From Ectothiorhodospiraceae bacterium (GTDB taxonomy: Bacteria; Pseudomonadota; Gammaproteobacteria; SZUA-152): a stretch of 50,185 bases of DNA. Position numbers and translations under genes: made by a program. The notes beneath the pieces were generated by a model. It worked only from the letters and a program-made list of their open reading frames with translations, searched no databases and was not told the origin of the DNA. Of the stretch, positions 1-7,583 are shown in pieces. Positions within the stretch are counted from its first letter, which is position 1; each line of letters starts with the position of its first letter. Location of the stretch: positions 1-50,185 of the forward strand of contig NVUB02000049.1 in assembly GCA_002401775.2 (NCBI GenBank). Reading direction: 5' to 3'.

Positions 1-318
1 GCAAGAAAAAACATTAAGCATTAATCGTTAGTTATTGTAAAACATAGATATATTACAATTTTTCACGCCGTTCAACATTGCCCACCAAGCTAACCTATAA
101 ATCACATTAACTTTCCTAAGCGAATGGTTGTTATCCAGCATCATCGTAAAGGCTCTGGATATCGGGTCAAGCTTGGAGAGAAAAGTGCTAGGGACTGGGG
201 CTAGGCTCGAGGATTATCTGCGCGGGCTGATTTTCTCTGAGCGTATGTCACTCGTGGGCATTAAAAAAGCATGCCTTTATGCCCCAGAGGGTACACCCTA
301 CGGACTGAGGGCTGAGTT

Positions 319-706
319 TTGTAGATCACGTTGCGCAGCTACGTGACATTTTACGGTTAATTAATTTCTATGCTCCACGGCCGCTTTCAACCTCCCATAG
401 CTTGGCATTGCGAGAGGAATTCCACGCCAGAGTGATGCCTTGCGGCATATTGTCAGGTAACTGCGTAACCTGACCTACCAAAAAACCGACTTAGCTCGTA
501 GTCCTGAGTCCTCTGCGCTTAGTACTTTAGGTTCAATTTATTACCACCGCGTCAGGTAGCTGCGCAACCTGACAATATGCCGTAAGGCATCACCTTGGCG
601 ATAAACGCCTTCACGCAATTCCAACCCTATACAGAGTAAAAACGGCCATGGGCACAAAAATTAATTAACCGTAAAATATCATGCAGCTGCGCAACATTGT
701 CTACAA
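319..706. repeat. Long imperfect inverted repeat (MITE-like palindrome)
   Basis: The left arm (319 to about 485) is the imperfect reverse complement of the right arm (about 541-706). Matching blocks include TTGTAGA...GTTGCGCAGCT...TTTTACGGTTAATTAA at the outer ends, a GGCCG block, an AATTGCG/CATTGCG block, and GATGCCTTgCGGCATATTGTCAGG in the inner part. Each arm also carries its own small dyad of the type TCAGGTAxCTGCGxAACCTGA. The spacer (about 486-540) contains 'cctgagtcctctgcgcttagtac'-like direct repeats. No transposase is encoded. The structure suggests a non-autonomous element or two nested palindromic repeats in inverted orientation. Confidence 0.75.
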
Positions 707-921
707 GGTTTCAGGTTCCAGCACTCAGAGACTAATCTTTCTCAGCATCCTTTGCGTCTTTGCGGCCTCTGCGTTTACAACCCGGAATCACGCTAAATTT
801 CAAAGCCCTGTCGTTACTAAAAATATTCGTACAAGATCATCTTGCGAAGCTATTTGACATTTTCTCTCAAACTTACTTCCGCCTGTCACGTAGCTTCGCA
901 ACATGACCTACATGACGTCAA

Positions 922-991
922 ACATCTTTCTTTGCGCCCTTCGCGTCTTCGCGTCTTTGCGTCTTTGCGACCTTTGCGACCTTTACGTTAA
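922..991. repeat. TTTGCG-type tandem degenerate repeat
   Basis: The run is made of units of about 9 bases of the form TTTGCGTCT / TTTGCGACC / TTCGCGTCT. The same motif appears at 735-780 and 12487-12553, and as its complement near 6843-6930, always intergenic. It has no coding potential that I recognise. Confidence 0.65.
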
Positions 992-1046
992 CGACTCCCA
1001 ACTTAAAATAACCGCCTGCATTGGTGATCAGTCAATATTAAAAAAG

Positions 1047-1139
1047 CCGTCTTCCCGGCATGTTTTTGGCCGGGGTCCAGTGGTTTTAAGCGGGTATGAG
1101 TAAAAGTCTCTGGATACCGGGTCAAGCCCGGCATGACGG
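1047..1139. repeat. MITE-like CCGGCATG palindrome pair
   Basis: Segment 1047-1083 (CCGTCTTCCCGGCATG...GGCCGGGGTCCAGTGG) and segment 1108-1139 (CTCTGGATACCGGGTCAAGCCCGGCATGACGG) are related copies in opposite orientation. Each has an internal CCGG/CCGGG stem. A further copy is at 6793-6828, and a decayed half is at about 150-170 ('ctctggatatcgggtcaagc'). Repeats of this general sequence are known from many proteobacterial intergenic regions. Confidence 0.6.
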
Positions 1140-1157
1140 TTTTTAGTCCTTAGTCCT

Positions 1158-1892
1158 TCAAGGTTTGTCGTCTACAAACATGCCATCACTTAGGTGCAGT
1201 ACACGCTGCATTCGTTGCGCTAGGTTTAAATCATGGGTGACCATGACGATGCTGGTGCCGAGGTCTTCATTGAGTTGTAACATTAGTTCATACACTTGCT
1301 CGGCGGTGCGATGGTCGAGGTTGCCCGTGGGTTCATCGGCGAGTACGCAAAGCGGTTTCGTGATCAGGGCGCGCGCAATGGCGGTGCGCTGGCGTTCTCC
1401 ACCTGAAAGCTCACCCGGTTTGTGTTTAAGGCGCGACTCCAGGCCGACCTTTTTTAATAATTCAGCGGCTTGTTCAATGGCATCGACTGGCCGCAACCCT
1501 CGAATCAATAACGGCATGGCGACATTTTCCACTGACGTGAATTCCGGTAATAGATGGTGGAACTGGTATACAAAACCCAGCATTTTATTACGCAGTTTCC
1601 CTCGCGCAGCTTCACTGAGTTGGTTCAACGCTTGCCCACCAACGATGACTTCTCCCGTTGTTGGCAATTCAAGGCCACCCAACAGATGCAGTAAGGTGCT
1701 TTTGCCCGAACCGGAAGCGCCGACAATGGCAATCCGCTCACCTTTTGAGACCTGTAATGAAACGTCACGTAATACTTTTACGCTTAACCCGCCTTCATCA
1801 AAGGTTTTAACCACGCCACGACAATCCAGTATCAATGATTGATTGTCTGATTCACTATTTGCCGGAGTCACTTCGCTTATTACACTATTCAT
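1158..1892 (-). CDS. lolD: Lipoprotein-releasing ABC transporter ATPase LolD
   Basis: This is the ATPase of the LolCDE-type exporter, which extracts mature lipoproteins from the inner membrane and hands them to LolA. The 244-residue chain shows Walker [10 protein letters not shown] (58-66), the Q-loop region around 110, the ABC signature LSGGERQ (162-168), Walker B LCVLADE (181-187) and the H-loop His220. The '[16 protein letters not shown]' stretch after the Q-loop is typical of the LolD/MacB subgroup. The start overlaps the end of lolC by 8 bp, so the two are translationally coupled. The N-terminal extension of about 20 residues before the ABC core is not conserved, and a later start is possible. 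Confidence 0.93.
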   Translation of the reverse strand: MNSVISEVTPANSESDNQSLILDCRGVVKTFDEGGLSVKVLRDVSLQVSKGERIAIVGASGSGKSTLLHLLGGLELPTTGEVIVGGQALNQLSEAARGKLRNKMLGFVYQFHHLLPEFTSVENVAMPLLIRGLRPVDAIEQAAELLKKVGLESRLKHKPGELSGGERQRTAIARALITKPLCVLADEPTGNLDHRTAEQVYELMLQLNEDLGTSIVMVTHDLNLAQRMQRVLHLSDGMFVDDKP

Positions 1893-3138
1893 AACGCAAG
1901 GCCTCCGCCGGTTGAATCCGGGAGGCCCGCCAGGCCGGATACAAGGTCCCTAACACGCTTAAGCCCAATGATATTAGCGCGATTTTTATCACATCCCTCC
2001 AATATAGTTCTGAAGGAAAGGTGCTGATGTAATACACGTCGGCTGGCATAAACTGAACTTCCAAGACCCGCTCCAAAAAGCCCACTACGGCATTCAGGTT
2101 GAGTGATAAAGACACACCTGCCACGACTCCCAGTGCCACTCCAACCACACCAATGACCACACCTTGTACGATAAATATGGTCATTATTGAGCCTGGCGTA
2201 CTACCCAAAGTACGCAGTATGGCAATGTCAGCCTGCTTATCAGTCACTACCATGACCAATGTAGATACAATATTAAAGGCTGCCACGGCCACGATCAGCA
2301 GTAAAATGATGAACATCATGGTTTTTTCAATTTTGACGGCCCGGAAAAGGTTGGCGTGGCGCATGGTCCAGTCAGATATCCAGTATCCACCCGGTAATAT
2401 CTCAACCAGCTCATTACGTACAGGCACCGCCTCGAACATATCGTCCAGCTTCAGGCGCAACCCGGTCACTCCGCCCTGCAGTCGAAACAGTCGCGCAGCA
2501 TCATCAACATGGATGAGCGACAGGGCGCTGTCATACTCATGCATTCCCACTTCAAAAATACCCTTTACGGTAAAGCGTTTCATGCGCGGCAAAATACCTG
2601 CCGGAGTATTACTGGCCTGAGGGGTCACAACGGTGACTTTGTCGTTCATCGTTACGCCCAGTTTTCGCGCCAGCCCTTTGCCAAGGATGATCCCGAACTC
2701 ACCGGCGCGCAGTTCACTGAGTTCGCCGTACAGCATTTTTTGCCAGACATCGGAGACTTCCGGGTCTTTTTCTGGTGACACGCCGCGCAACAAACCACCC
2801 TGCACTTGCGAGCCAAAGCTAAACATGACCTCTTTGCGAACATAGGGTGCCATGCCCACAATACGTGGATTAGTGTTGGCAATAGCCTCTCCGAGGCCAG
2901 CCCAATCTTGCAAGGCTTCATTATCCATACGACTGATGGTGATATGAGAAGCCATGCCGAGGATGCGTTCGCGCAGCTCTTTTTCAAAGCCATTCATCAC
3001 TGACAGCACGGTGATCAAGGCCATAACGCCTAGCGTTATACCCATCATCGAGGAGAATGAAATGAAAGATATAAATTGATTGCGGCGCTTGGCGCGTAAG
3101 TAGCGCAGGCCAATATTGAGTTCCAGCGGTGTAAACAT
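1885..3138 (-). CDS. lolC: Lipoprotein-releasing system permease LolC/LolE
   Basis: This is the inner-membrane permease partner of LolD. The 417 residues match the family length. One N-terminal membrane segment (about 28-48) is followed by a large periplasmic domain (about 50-270) and three C-terminal segments (about 274-298, 318-345 and 378-405), the FtsX/MacB-like fold. The opening '[17 protein letters not shown]' and the '[20 protein letters not shown]' region are hallmarks of LolC/E. Only one permease gene is visible, so the transporter may be a homodimer (LolF-like) or may have a second permease elsewhere. The upstream Shine-Dalgarno is weak (ACGGAT). lolC is first in the pair and lolD second. 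Confidence 0.92.
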   Translation of the reverse strand: MFTPLELNIGLRYLRAKRRNQFISFISFSSMMGITLGVMALITVLSVMNGFEKELRERILGMASHITISRMDNEALQDWAGLGEAIANTNPRIVGMAPYVRKEVMFSFGSQVQGGLLRGVSPEKDPEVSDVWQKMLYGELSELRAGEFGIILGKGLARKLGVTMNDKVTVVTPQASNTPAGILPRMKRFTVKGIFEVGMHEYDSALSLIHVDDAARLFRLQGGVTGLRLKLDDMFEAVPVRNELVEILPGGYWISDWTMRHANLFRAVKIEKTMMFIILLLIVAVAAFNIVSTLVMVVTDKQADIAILRTLGSTPGSIMTIFIVQGVVIGVVGVALGVVAGVSLSLNLNAVVGFLERVLEVQFMPADVYYISTFPSELYWRDVIKIALISLGLSVLGTLYPAWRASRIQPAEALRYE

Positions 3139-3613
3139 GTAAATCCGTTAATAATGTGTCAGTAACAAGTAAACCAGGCCAGACTGACTCGCCTGATTTC
3201 ACGAGCGCCGATGTTAACACGCGACCGAGACCCCATAACAGTGTGAGTTCTTCCAACCTTCTAGCAAACGTCTAACCATCGTCTAACCATCGTCTAGCCA
3301 ACAAATACAACCGCGCAGTCTAGTTGCACTTAAGATAGCCCATAGAGCTGCCGCTATTTTCTACTAATGCTTTTAATCACATTTTGCGGCATTCCTAACC
3401 AAAGGACAGACAGTGGTGTCTGTATTTTGTTCAGTATTCCGAGCATGATGGGCAACGTTAATGGGGCTAGCGAATTGAAAAATGCCAGGTCTAGTACCCA
3501 TACCCCCTGTATAGACAGGTAAAAACTGAGCTAAACCATCACATTAACGACCAATCAGACTATTTCGCTATTAACCAGGCTGACAAGACAAACATCCACA
3601 AGCACAGAGCCAC
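3139..3613. other. Intergenic region between divergent lolC and PP2C gene
   Basis: This region lies upstream of two divergently transcribed genes and should contain both promoters. I could not fix either with confidence. At about 3266-3300 there is a short tandem array of a 'cgtctaaccat' unit (about three copies, the last imperfect). No gene is visible. Confidence 0.5.
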
Positions 3614-5212
3614 ATGCCATCTTCTTCCCCTCAGATAAACGTGCCACAAATGTCCCCTGATAGTGACAAAAAATTGCTCGAGGTTTATCTGTATGAAGTC
3701 GGTGAGGAAATCCAGCATAGCCTGAGCAATGGCCTGCGGCGCGCCGGTTTTAATCTAGTGTGTTTTTCTCAGCACAGCGAATTACTGGAACAGGTCAAAC
3801 GCTCGCGGCCCATCGCGGTATTACTGGAAATACGCAGCAGTAGCGAAATTAATGTCCAGGCAAACCTGGCATGCCATGCCACACTGCGGGAAATGAAAAT
3901 CCCCACAACACTGCTATCCGATGCCGACGATATGGAATCACGCTTGCGCGCTGCCCGCGCTGGCGTAAAACACTATCTGATTCGTCCCGTTGATATCGCG
4001 TTATTAACGGAAACTCTCAGTAGCCACGTAAACACCCAGGAAGACGAGCCCTATCGTGTACTTATCGTTGACGATGACGTTCTGCTTGCCGGTTTATACA
4101 AGCTGACACTCAAACGCGCCGGGTTCAATGTGATGACGCAGGAAAATGCCAGCGACATCATCGAGGTTATCCGAAAGTTCAAGCCCGAACTGATTTTTAT
4201 GGATGTGCAAATGCCAGATTGCAGTGGCCCAGAGGCTGCCGCTGTAATTCGTCAAGTCCCCAGTTTTGACGTCATACCCATCGTGTTTTTGTCCTGTGAT
4301 ACGGCCTTTGAAATGCAATTGGCTGCACTGACGCGGGGGGGAGATGATTTCCTGACAAAACCCATTAATTCCACACACATGGTGGTCACCGCAACCGCCC
4401 GTGCCGCCCGTGCGCGCGGTTTACAACAAACGCAGCATCGTTTACGCCAAACTGCCGATGAGCTCAAACACCACCAACAAACGGCGGAACATGAGCAAAC
4501 GATGGCCCAGGGTTTAATGAGCCGAATGATTTACAGCGAGGATCTCGATGACGAAACCACTCAATTTTGGCACCAGCCCGCGAGTCGATTCAGTGGCGAC
4601 CTAGTGGCTGCGGTGCGGGATAAAAGCGAGCGCCTGTATTTGTTACACGCCGACGCCATGGGACACGGCCTTCCCGCCGCACTGCCATTATTACCGGTCT
4701 CTCAAATTTTCTACTCCATGGCAAAACAGGGGTTCACTATTGGTGCCATCGCCGCCACCATGAATGCACAACTGCGCATTCAAATCCCCGTCGGCAACTT
4801 TGTTGCCTGCACCCTGCTCTCCATTGACAAGATCAATAAATCCATCGAAGTCTGGAATGGTGGCAGCCCGGATTCACTTTTCATTAATAAAAAAGGCGAT
4901 ATACTCAAACGTTTTACTTCCCGGCACACTTCGCTTGGCGTACAACCTGCTGAAGATTTCAGCAATGCAACGGAGTTGTATCAATGGCCAGAAACAGGGC
5001 ACGTTGCGCTCTATTCAGACGGTTTAATGGAAGCCTGCAACCGCGAAGGCGTAGACTTCAGCATTCAACTAGAATCCGCATTCAGTACCCCACTGGTATC
5101 CAACGACAGTAGTCGGCTACAAATAGTCATCGACAGACTCACAAAACACCTTGATGGAGAGTTTGCCCATGATGACATCTCCATCGTCGTTATTCGCTGT
5201 GATGCAGAATAG
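3614..5212 (+). CDS. Response regulator with two receivers and PP2C (SpoIIE) phosphatase
   Basis: The 532-residue protein probably dephosphorylates a Ser/Thr-phosphorylated anti-sigma-factor antagonist in response to a histidine kinase. The first receiver-like domain (about 20-135) is degenerate: the position of the phosphoacceptor Asp is Glu72 (VLLEIRSS), and the conserved Lys of the KP motif is Arg (IRPVD). The second receiver (147-265) is complete, with the acidic triplet DDD 153-155, phosphoacceptor Asp197 (MDVQMPD) and Lys249 (TKP). A coiled linker (about 270-305) leads to the SpoIIE/RsbU-type PP2C domain with FSGD (326-329), ADAMGHGLPAAL (346-357), a YSDGLMEA motif and HDDISIVV near the end. 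No partner anti-sigma or STAS gene lies nearby, so the target is unknown. Confidence 0.85.
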   Translation: MPSSSPQINVPQMSPDSDKKLLEVYLYEVGEEIQHSLSNGLRRAGFNLVCFSQHSELLEQVKRSRPIAVLLEIRSSSEINVQANLACHATLREMKIPTTLLSDADDMESRLRAARAGVKHYLIRPVDIALLTETLSSHVNTQEDEPYRVLIVDDDVLLAGLYKLTLKRAGFNVMTQENASDIIEVIRKFKPELIFMDVQMPDCSGPEAAAVIRQVPSFDVIPIVFLSCDTAFEMQLAALTRGGDDFLTKPINSTHMVVTATARAARARGLQQTQHRLRQTADELKHHQQTAEHEQTMAQGLMSRMIYSEDLDDETTQFWHQPASRFSGDLVAAVRDKSERLYLLHADAMGHGLPAALPLLPVSQIFYSMAKQGFTIGAIAATMNAQLRIQIPVGNFVACTLLSIDKINKSIEVWNGGSPDSLFINKKGDILKRFTSRHTSLGVQPAEDFSNATELYQWPETGHVALYSDGLMEACNREGVDFSIQLESAFSTPLVSNDSSRLQIVIDRLTKHLDGEFAHDDISIVVIRCDAE

Positions 5213-5403
5213 AGATTACTTGGAGCACCTGAAAAGAATACCGATTCATTCGTCAGTCGACTAACATCCAGCCTCCCCCGACAGATAGCCGGGCCACCTC
5301 TGAGTAATCTTTCGTGCTTCTAAGCAATCTTTTAAGCAATCTGTTAAGAAATGTTCAGCTCGAAGATGCAGTAATCACAATAATGACTAATTCTGCATCT
5401 GTA

Positions 5404-5422
5404 GGGTGGGCATTGCCCACCC
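5404..5422. repeat. REP-like palindrome GGGTGGGC-ATT-GCCCACCC
   Basis: An 8-bp perfect stem (GGGTGGGC / GCCCACCC) flanks a 3-nt loop. Palindromes of this sequence type are widespread in intergenic regions of gammaproteobacteria and cyanobacteria. There is no T-run, so a terminator role is not obvious. Confidence 0.55.
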
Positions 5423-5548
5423 ACTGCACCCAATCCACGTTTCGATGGTCGGGGCATTACCTTTGATGTCCTGAAGGTACATTTTTTTAGAAGCAATTAT
5501 TCTTTTTTTGGCTCATTCTCACAATGTGGTAGCATCAAAGAAAAATAA

Positions 5549-5564
5549 GTGCATTTCAATGCAC
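5549..5564. promoter_or_regulatory. Perfect dyad GTGCATT-TC-AATGCAC, possible operator
   Basis: Two 7-bp perfect half-sites are separated by 2 bp, about 80 bp upstream of the lipoprotein GTG start. Size and position would suit a dimeric repressor or activator. No regulator is identified, and the assignment is inference only. Confidence 0.3.
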
Positions 5565-5644
5565 ATTGACCGTACATTGAACCTACAACATGCGTCATTT
5601 TATTGAACGTACCAGTAACACATCATTGTTAGGGAGAGTCAGCC

Positions 5645-6649
5645 GTGAGCCATATCAACCAAAAAGCCTCAAAACATCGGCTATTTCCATCTGTATTTCG
5701 TTGGTCAATCGTTGTTCTTTTTTTATTCGGCTTAATCGCCTGTGCCTCAACACCGCCAGCAGATTCTACCGAAACACCAGCCTCTGAGGACAAAAAAGCG
5801 GCACCGACTGAAACCTTGGAAGCAAAAGACGGGGCAATGAAAAATGAAATGTCCAATGAAGCATCTGCCAAAATGGCGGAGCCAATGACCGACAGCAAAT
5901 CTGAAATGACGTCTGATATGACACCAGAAGCGATGCCTGAAACGATGTCTGATAAGACGCCAAAGAAAATGTCGGCCAGCAACCCCGACGAAGCAAAAAC
6001 CGTCACCACCGTTGCCTCATGCAAAACAGAGCCTTACGGTAAATATGAAAAACAAGCACGCGACAGCATGGCCAAAGGCCTCAGTGCCACCAAAGAAGGG
6101 AAATACGGCGTCGGCTTTCGCAACATTCAAGAACACAAAAAGTGGAGCGACACCCACAATCAACTATTCAAAAGTGTCAATCAAGCCTGTAGTACATTAA
6201 GCCAATGCGCCCAACAACACCCCAAAAACAAATCAAAAGAATGCGCAACACAAGCCAAAATGTTTAATGATTGGCAGAACCTAGCAAAGCTCTTTGCCCA
6301 AAATGCCAAACTCAGCGAAACAACACAGCCACCCAAAATCTGCACGTTCACCCCAAGCCTGGAAGATGCCGCCAGTTGCTTCATTAGCCTCGGCGACAAC
6401 CTCGACAAAGCCTGCAACAGCCCAGACTGCAAAGAAACCAGCGACTGCTGGCGCGGCATAGGGTTCCTGGACTTCGCCATCAACCAAGCAAGCTCAGCCT
6501 GTAATTTTGCACGGACACCACTTGCAGAATGTCGAGGTTACGTCACCGCCAGCAAACGCCGCACCGCAAAATTCCAACGCTGCTCAGACATGCAAGCACA
6601 ACTCAACGTAACAGTATTGCCTGTTTTTAGAATGAATAATGATTATTGA
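5645..6649 (+). CDS. Cys-rich hypothetical lipoprotein
   Basis: I do not recognise this 334-residue protein. It begins at GTG with a good ribosome-binding site. A basic N-terminus and hydrophobic segment (about 19-32) lead to the lipobox LIAC, with the lipidated Cys33. Residues 34 to about 115 are a low-complexity linker rich in Met, Thr, Glu, Lys and Ser, with repeated 'EMTSDM/EAMPETM' patterns. The C-terminal domain (about 120-334) has 12 further cysteines, an even number that suggests disulfides in the periplasm or at the outer membrane. Motifs such as CNSPDCKETSDCW stand out. It stands alone between repeat-rich spacers, so context gives no function. Confidence 0.75.
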   Translation: MSHINQKASKHRLFPSVFRWSIVVLFLFGLIACASTPPADSTETPASEDKKAAPTETLEAKDGAMKNEMSNEASAKMAEPMTDSKSEMTSDMTPEAMPETMSDKTPKKMSASNPDEAKTVTTVASCKTEPYGKYEKQARDSMAKGLSATKEGKYGVGFRNIQEHKKWSDTHNQLFKSVNQACSTLSQCAQQHPKNKSKECATQAKMFNDWQNLAKLFAQNAKLSETTQPPKICTFTPSLEDAASCFISLGDNLDKACNSPDCKETSDCWRGIGFLDFAINQASSACNFARTPLAECRGYVTASKRRTAKFQRCSDMQAQLNVTVLPVFRMNNDY

Positions 6650-6725
6650 AAAAACTGAGGACTAAGTGCTAAGTGCTAAGGATAGAGAGCTATAAACAAG
6701 CACTGAATGTGAAGGAGTGATTTTC

Positions 6726-7042
6726 GTAGGTCACGTTGCGCAGCACCGTGACGCGATGGCTTAATCGAACACATTTTCTCGGCTGGAAATAACCGTCATT
6801 CCGGCATGTTTTAAGCCGGAATCCAGTGGCTTGATTGTACTGATACTCTCGCAGAGGCGCAGAGTACGCAAAGGAATACAAAAAATCATCATTGTTTTCT
6901 CTGCGTTCTTTGCGTCTTGGCGAGAAAAGGTGTCTTTTGTTAGATAACGTTTTGTAGATCACGTTTTGTAGACACGTTTTGTAGGTCACATTGCGCAGCA
7001 CCGTGACGCGATGGCTTAATCGAGTACACATTTTCTCGGCTG
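6726..7042. repeat. Pair of ~60-bp direct repeats with internal palindrome
   Basis: Copies at 6726-6785 and 6981-7042 share GTAGGTCACrTTGCGCAGC, then ACCGTGACGCGATGGC, then TTAATCGA, then ACACATTTTCTCGGCTG. They differ by one substitution and a 2-nt insertion. The first part folds as GTCACG...CGTGAC around a TTGCGCAGC core, related to the tips of the long inverted repeat at 319-706 and to 883-917. The copies are about 255 bp apart in the same orientation. Confidence 0.75.
6793..6828. repeat. MITE-like palindrome TTCCGGC...GCCGGAA
   Basis: The sequence CCGTCATTCCGGCATG...AAGCCGGAATCCAGTGG has a 7-bp stem (6799-6805 with 6815-6821). It is the same family as the elements at 1047-1139. Confidence 0.6.
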
Positions 7043-7122
7043 AACATGACCTACAGAGTATGAATCAAGACTGAAAGCTGGGTACTAACCACCACTAAGA
7101 ACTTAGCACTTAGCACTAGCAC

Positions 7123-7548
7123 TCAGCCCTCTCTCCTAATCCCAATACTTTTGATCAACGCGCAAGGGGCGTTTTCGATGTTGTTTGTCTGGCATTTTAT
7201 GAGTAGATCTTTGAGTGCGCTTCGCATTGCTTGCAGGTCGCTCAGTCGTTCTTCGATTTTTACTATTTTATCTTCAGCCAATTGCTGTACTTCCTGACAA
7301 TGACCATCGCCAAGGTCTAGCAATTCCTGTATTTCCTTGAGCGTGAAACCAAGTGACTGGGTACGTTTGATGAAGAGAATCCGTGACAGATAATCCGCGG
7401 AGTATTGCCGATATCCATGCGCGGGTTTTACCGGCTCGAGGATTAATTTAAGACGTTGATAATACCGAACGGTCTCAATGTTCACATCGGCAGCGGCGGC
7501 CAGTTTGCCAATGGTGTAGGCCGATATATTGCTTTTTGGATCACTCAT
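7123..7548 (-). CDS. merR: Mercury-responsive MerR-family regulator
   Basis: This is a 141-residue MerR-type activator/repressor with an N-terminal winged helix-turn-helix (about 10-75: YTIGKLA...VNIETVRYYQR...GYRQY). A dimerisation helix follows, with the metal-site cysteines Cys84, Cys119 and Cys129. The spacing (35 then 10) closely follows the three Hg(II) ligands of classical MerR, which supports mercury rather than copper or zinc sensing. It lies 35 bp downstream of merA on the same strand, so it is probably co-transcribed and autoregulated from the promoter in front of merA. That order is unlike the divergent merR of Tn21/Tn501. Confidence 0.85.
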   Translation of the reverse strand: MSDPKSNISAYTIGKLAAAADVNIETVRYYQRLKLILEPVKPAHGYRQYSADYLSRILFIKRTQSLGFTLKEIQELLDLGDGHCQEVQQLAEDKIVKIEERLSDLQAMRSALKDLLIKCQTNNIENAPCALIKSIGIRREG

Positions 7549-7583
7549 TAAAGCAGTCTACCGCATATTTAACACGTCCGTTC

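Larger units (their letters stand above)
1..1157. other. Gene-free, repeat-rich intergenic block
   Basis: I see no credible protein-coding gene here. The short open frames at 128-346 and 903-1103 have no family resemblance and lie inside repeats. The block holds a long imperfect inverted repeat (319-706), TTTGCG-type tandem stretches (735-780 and 922-991), a palindrome with a GCTTCGCAAC core (883-917), MITE-like segments (1047-1139, with a decayed half at 150-170) and short 'agtcctgagtcct'/'cttagtccttagtcctt' runs. It lies downstream of lolD and may be a target for nested insertion of small repeats. Confidence 0.7.
5213..5644. other. Intergenic region with REP-like palindrome
   Basis: About 430 bp with no gene. 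It holds a GGGTGGGC-type palindrome (5404-5422), short repeats around 5310-5350 ('taagcaatctt'), and a 16-bp dyad at 5549-5564 upstream of the lipoprotein gene. A 'gggagag' ribosome-binding site (about 5631-5637) precedes the GTG start at 5645. Confidence 0.5.
6650..7122. other. Repeat-rich intergenic block without genes
   Basis: The stretch between the lipoprotein gene and merR is composed of repeats: 'taagtgc' heptamer runs (6657-6680 and about 7090-7120), two copies of a ~60-bp element (6726-6785 and 6981-7042), a MITE-like palindrome (6793-6828), TTTGCG-like motifs (6843-6930) and a 'cacgttttgtaga' triplication (about 6950-6985). An open frame at 6690-7031 merely translates the two direct repeats and is not credible. 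Confidence 0.7.

Noticed and set aside
128-346. Small open frame near the left edge
   Set aside because: It overlaps repeat elements, lacks a good ribosome-binding site and has no recognised family.
900-1000. CRISPR array in the TTTGCG repeats
   Set aside because: Units are about 9 bp, degenerate and without unique spacers. No cas genes are present.
6690-7031. Open frame with repeated LSHRVTVLRNVTY
   Set aside because: The repeat in the protein is just the translation of the two intergenic direct repeats.
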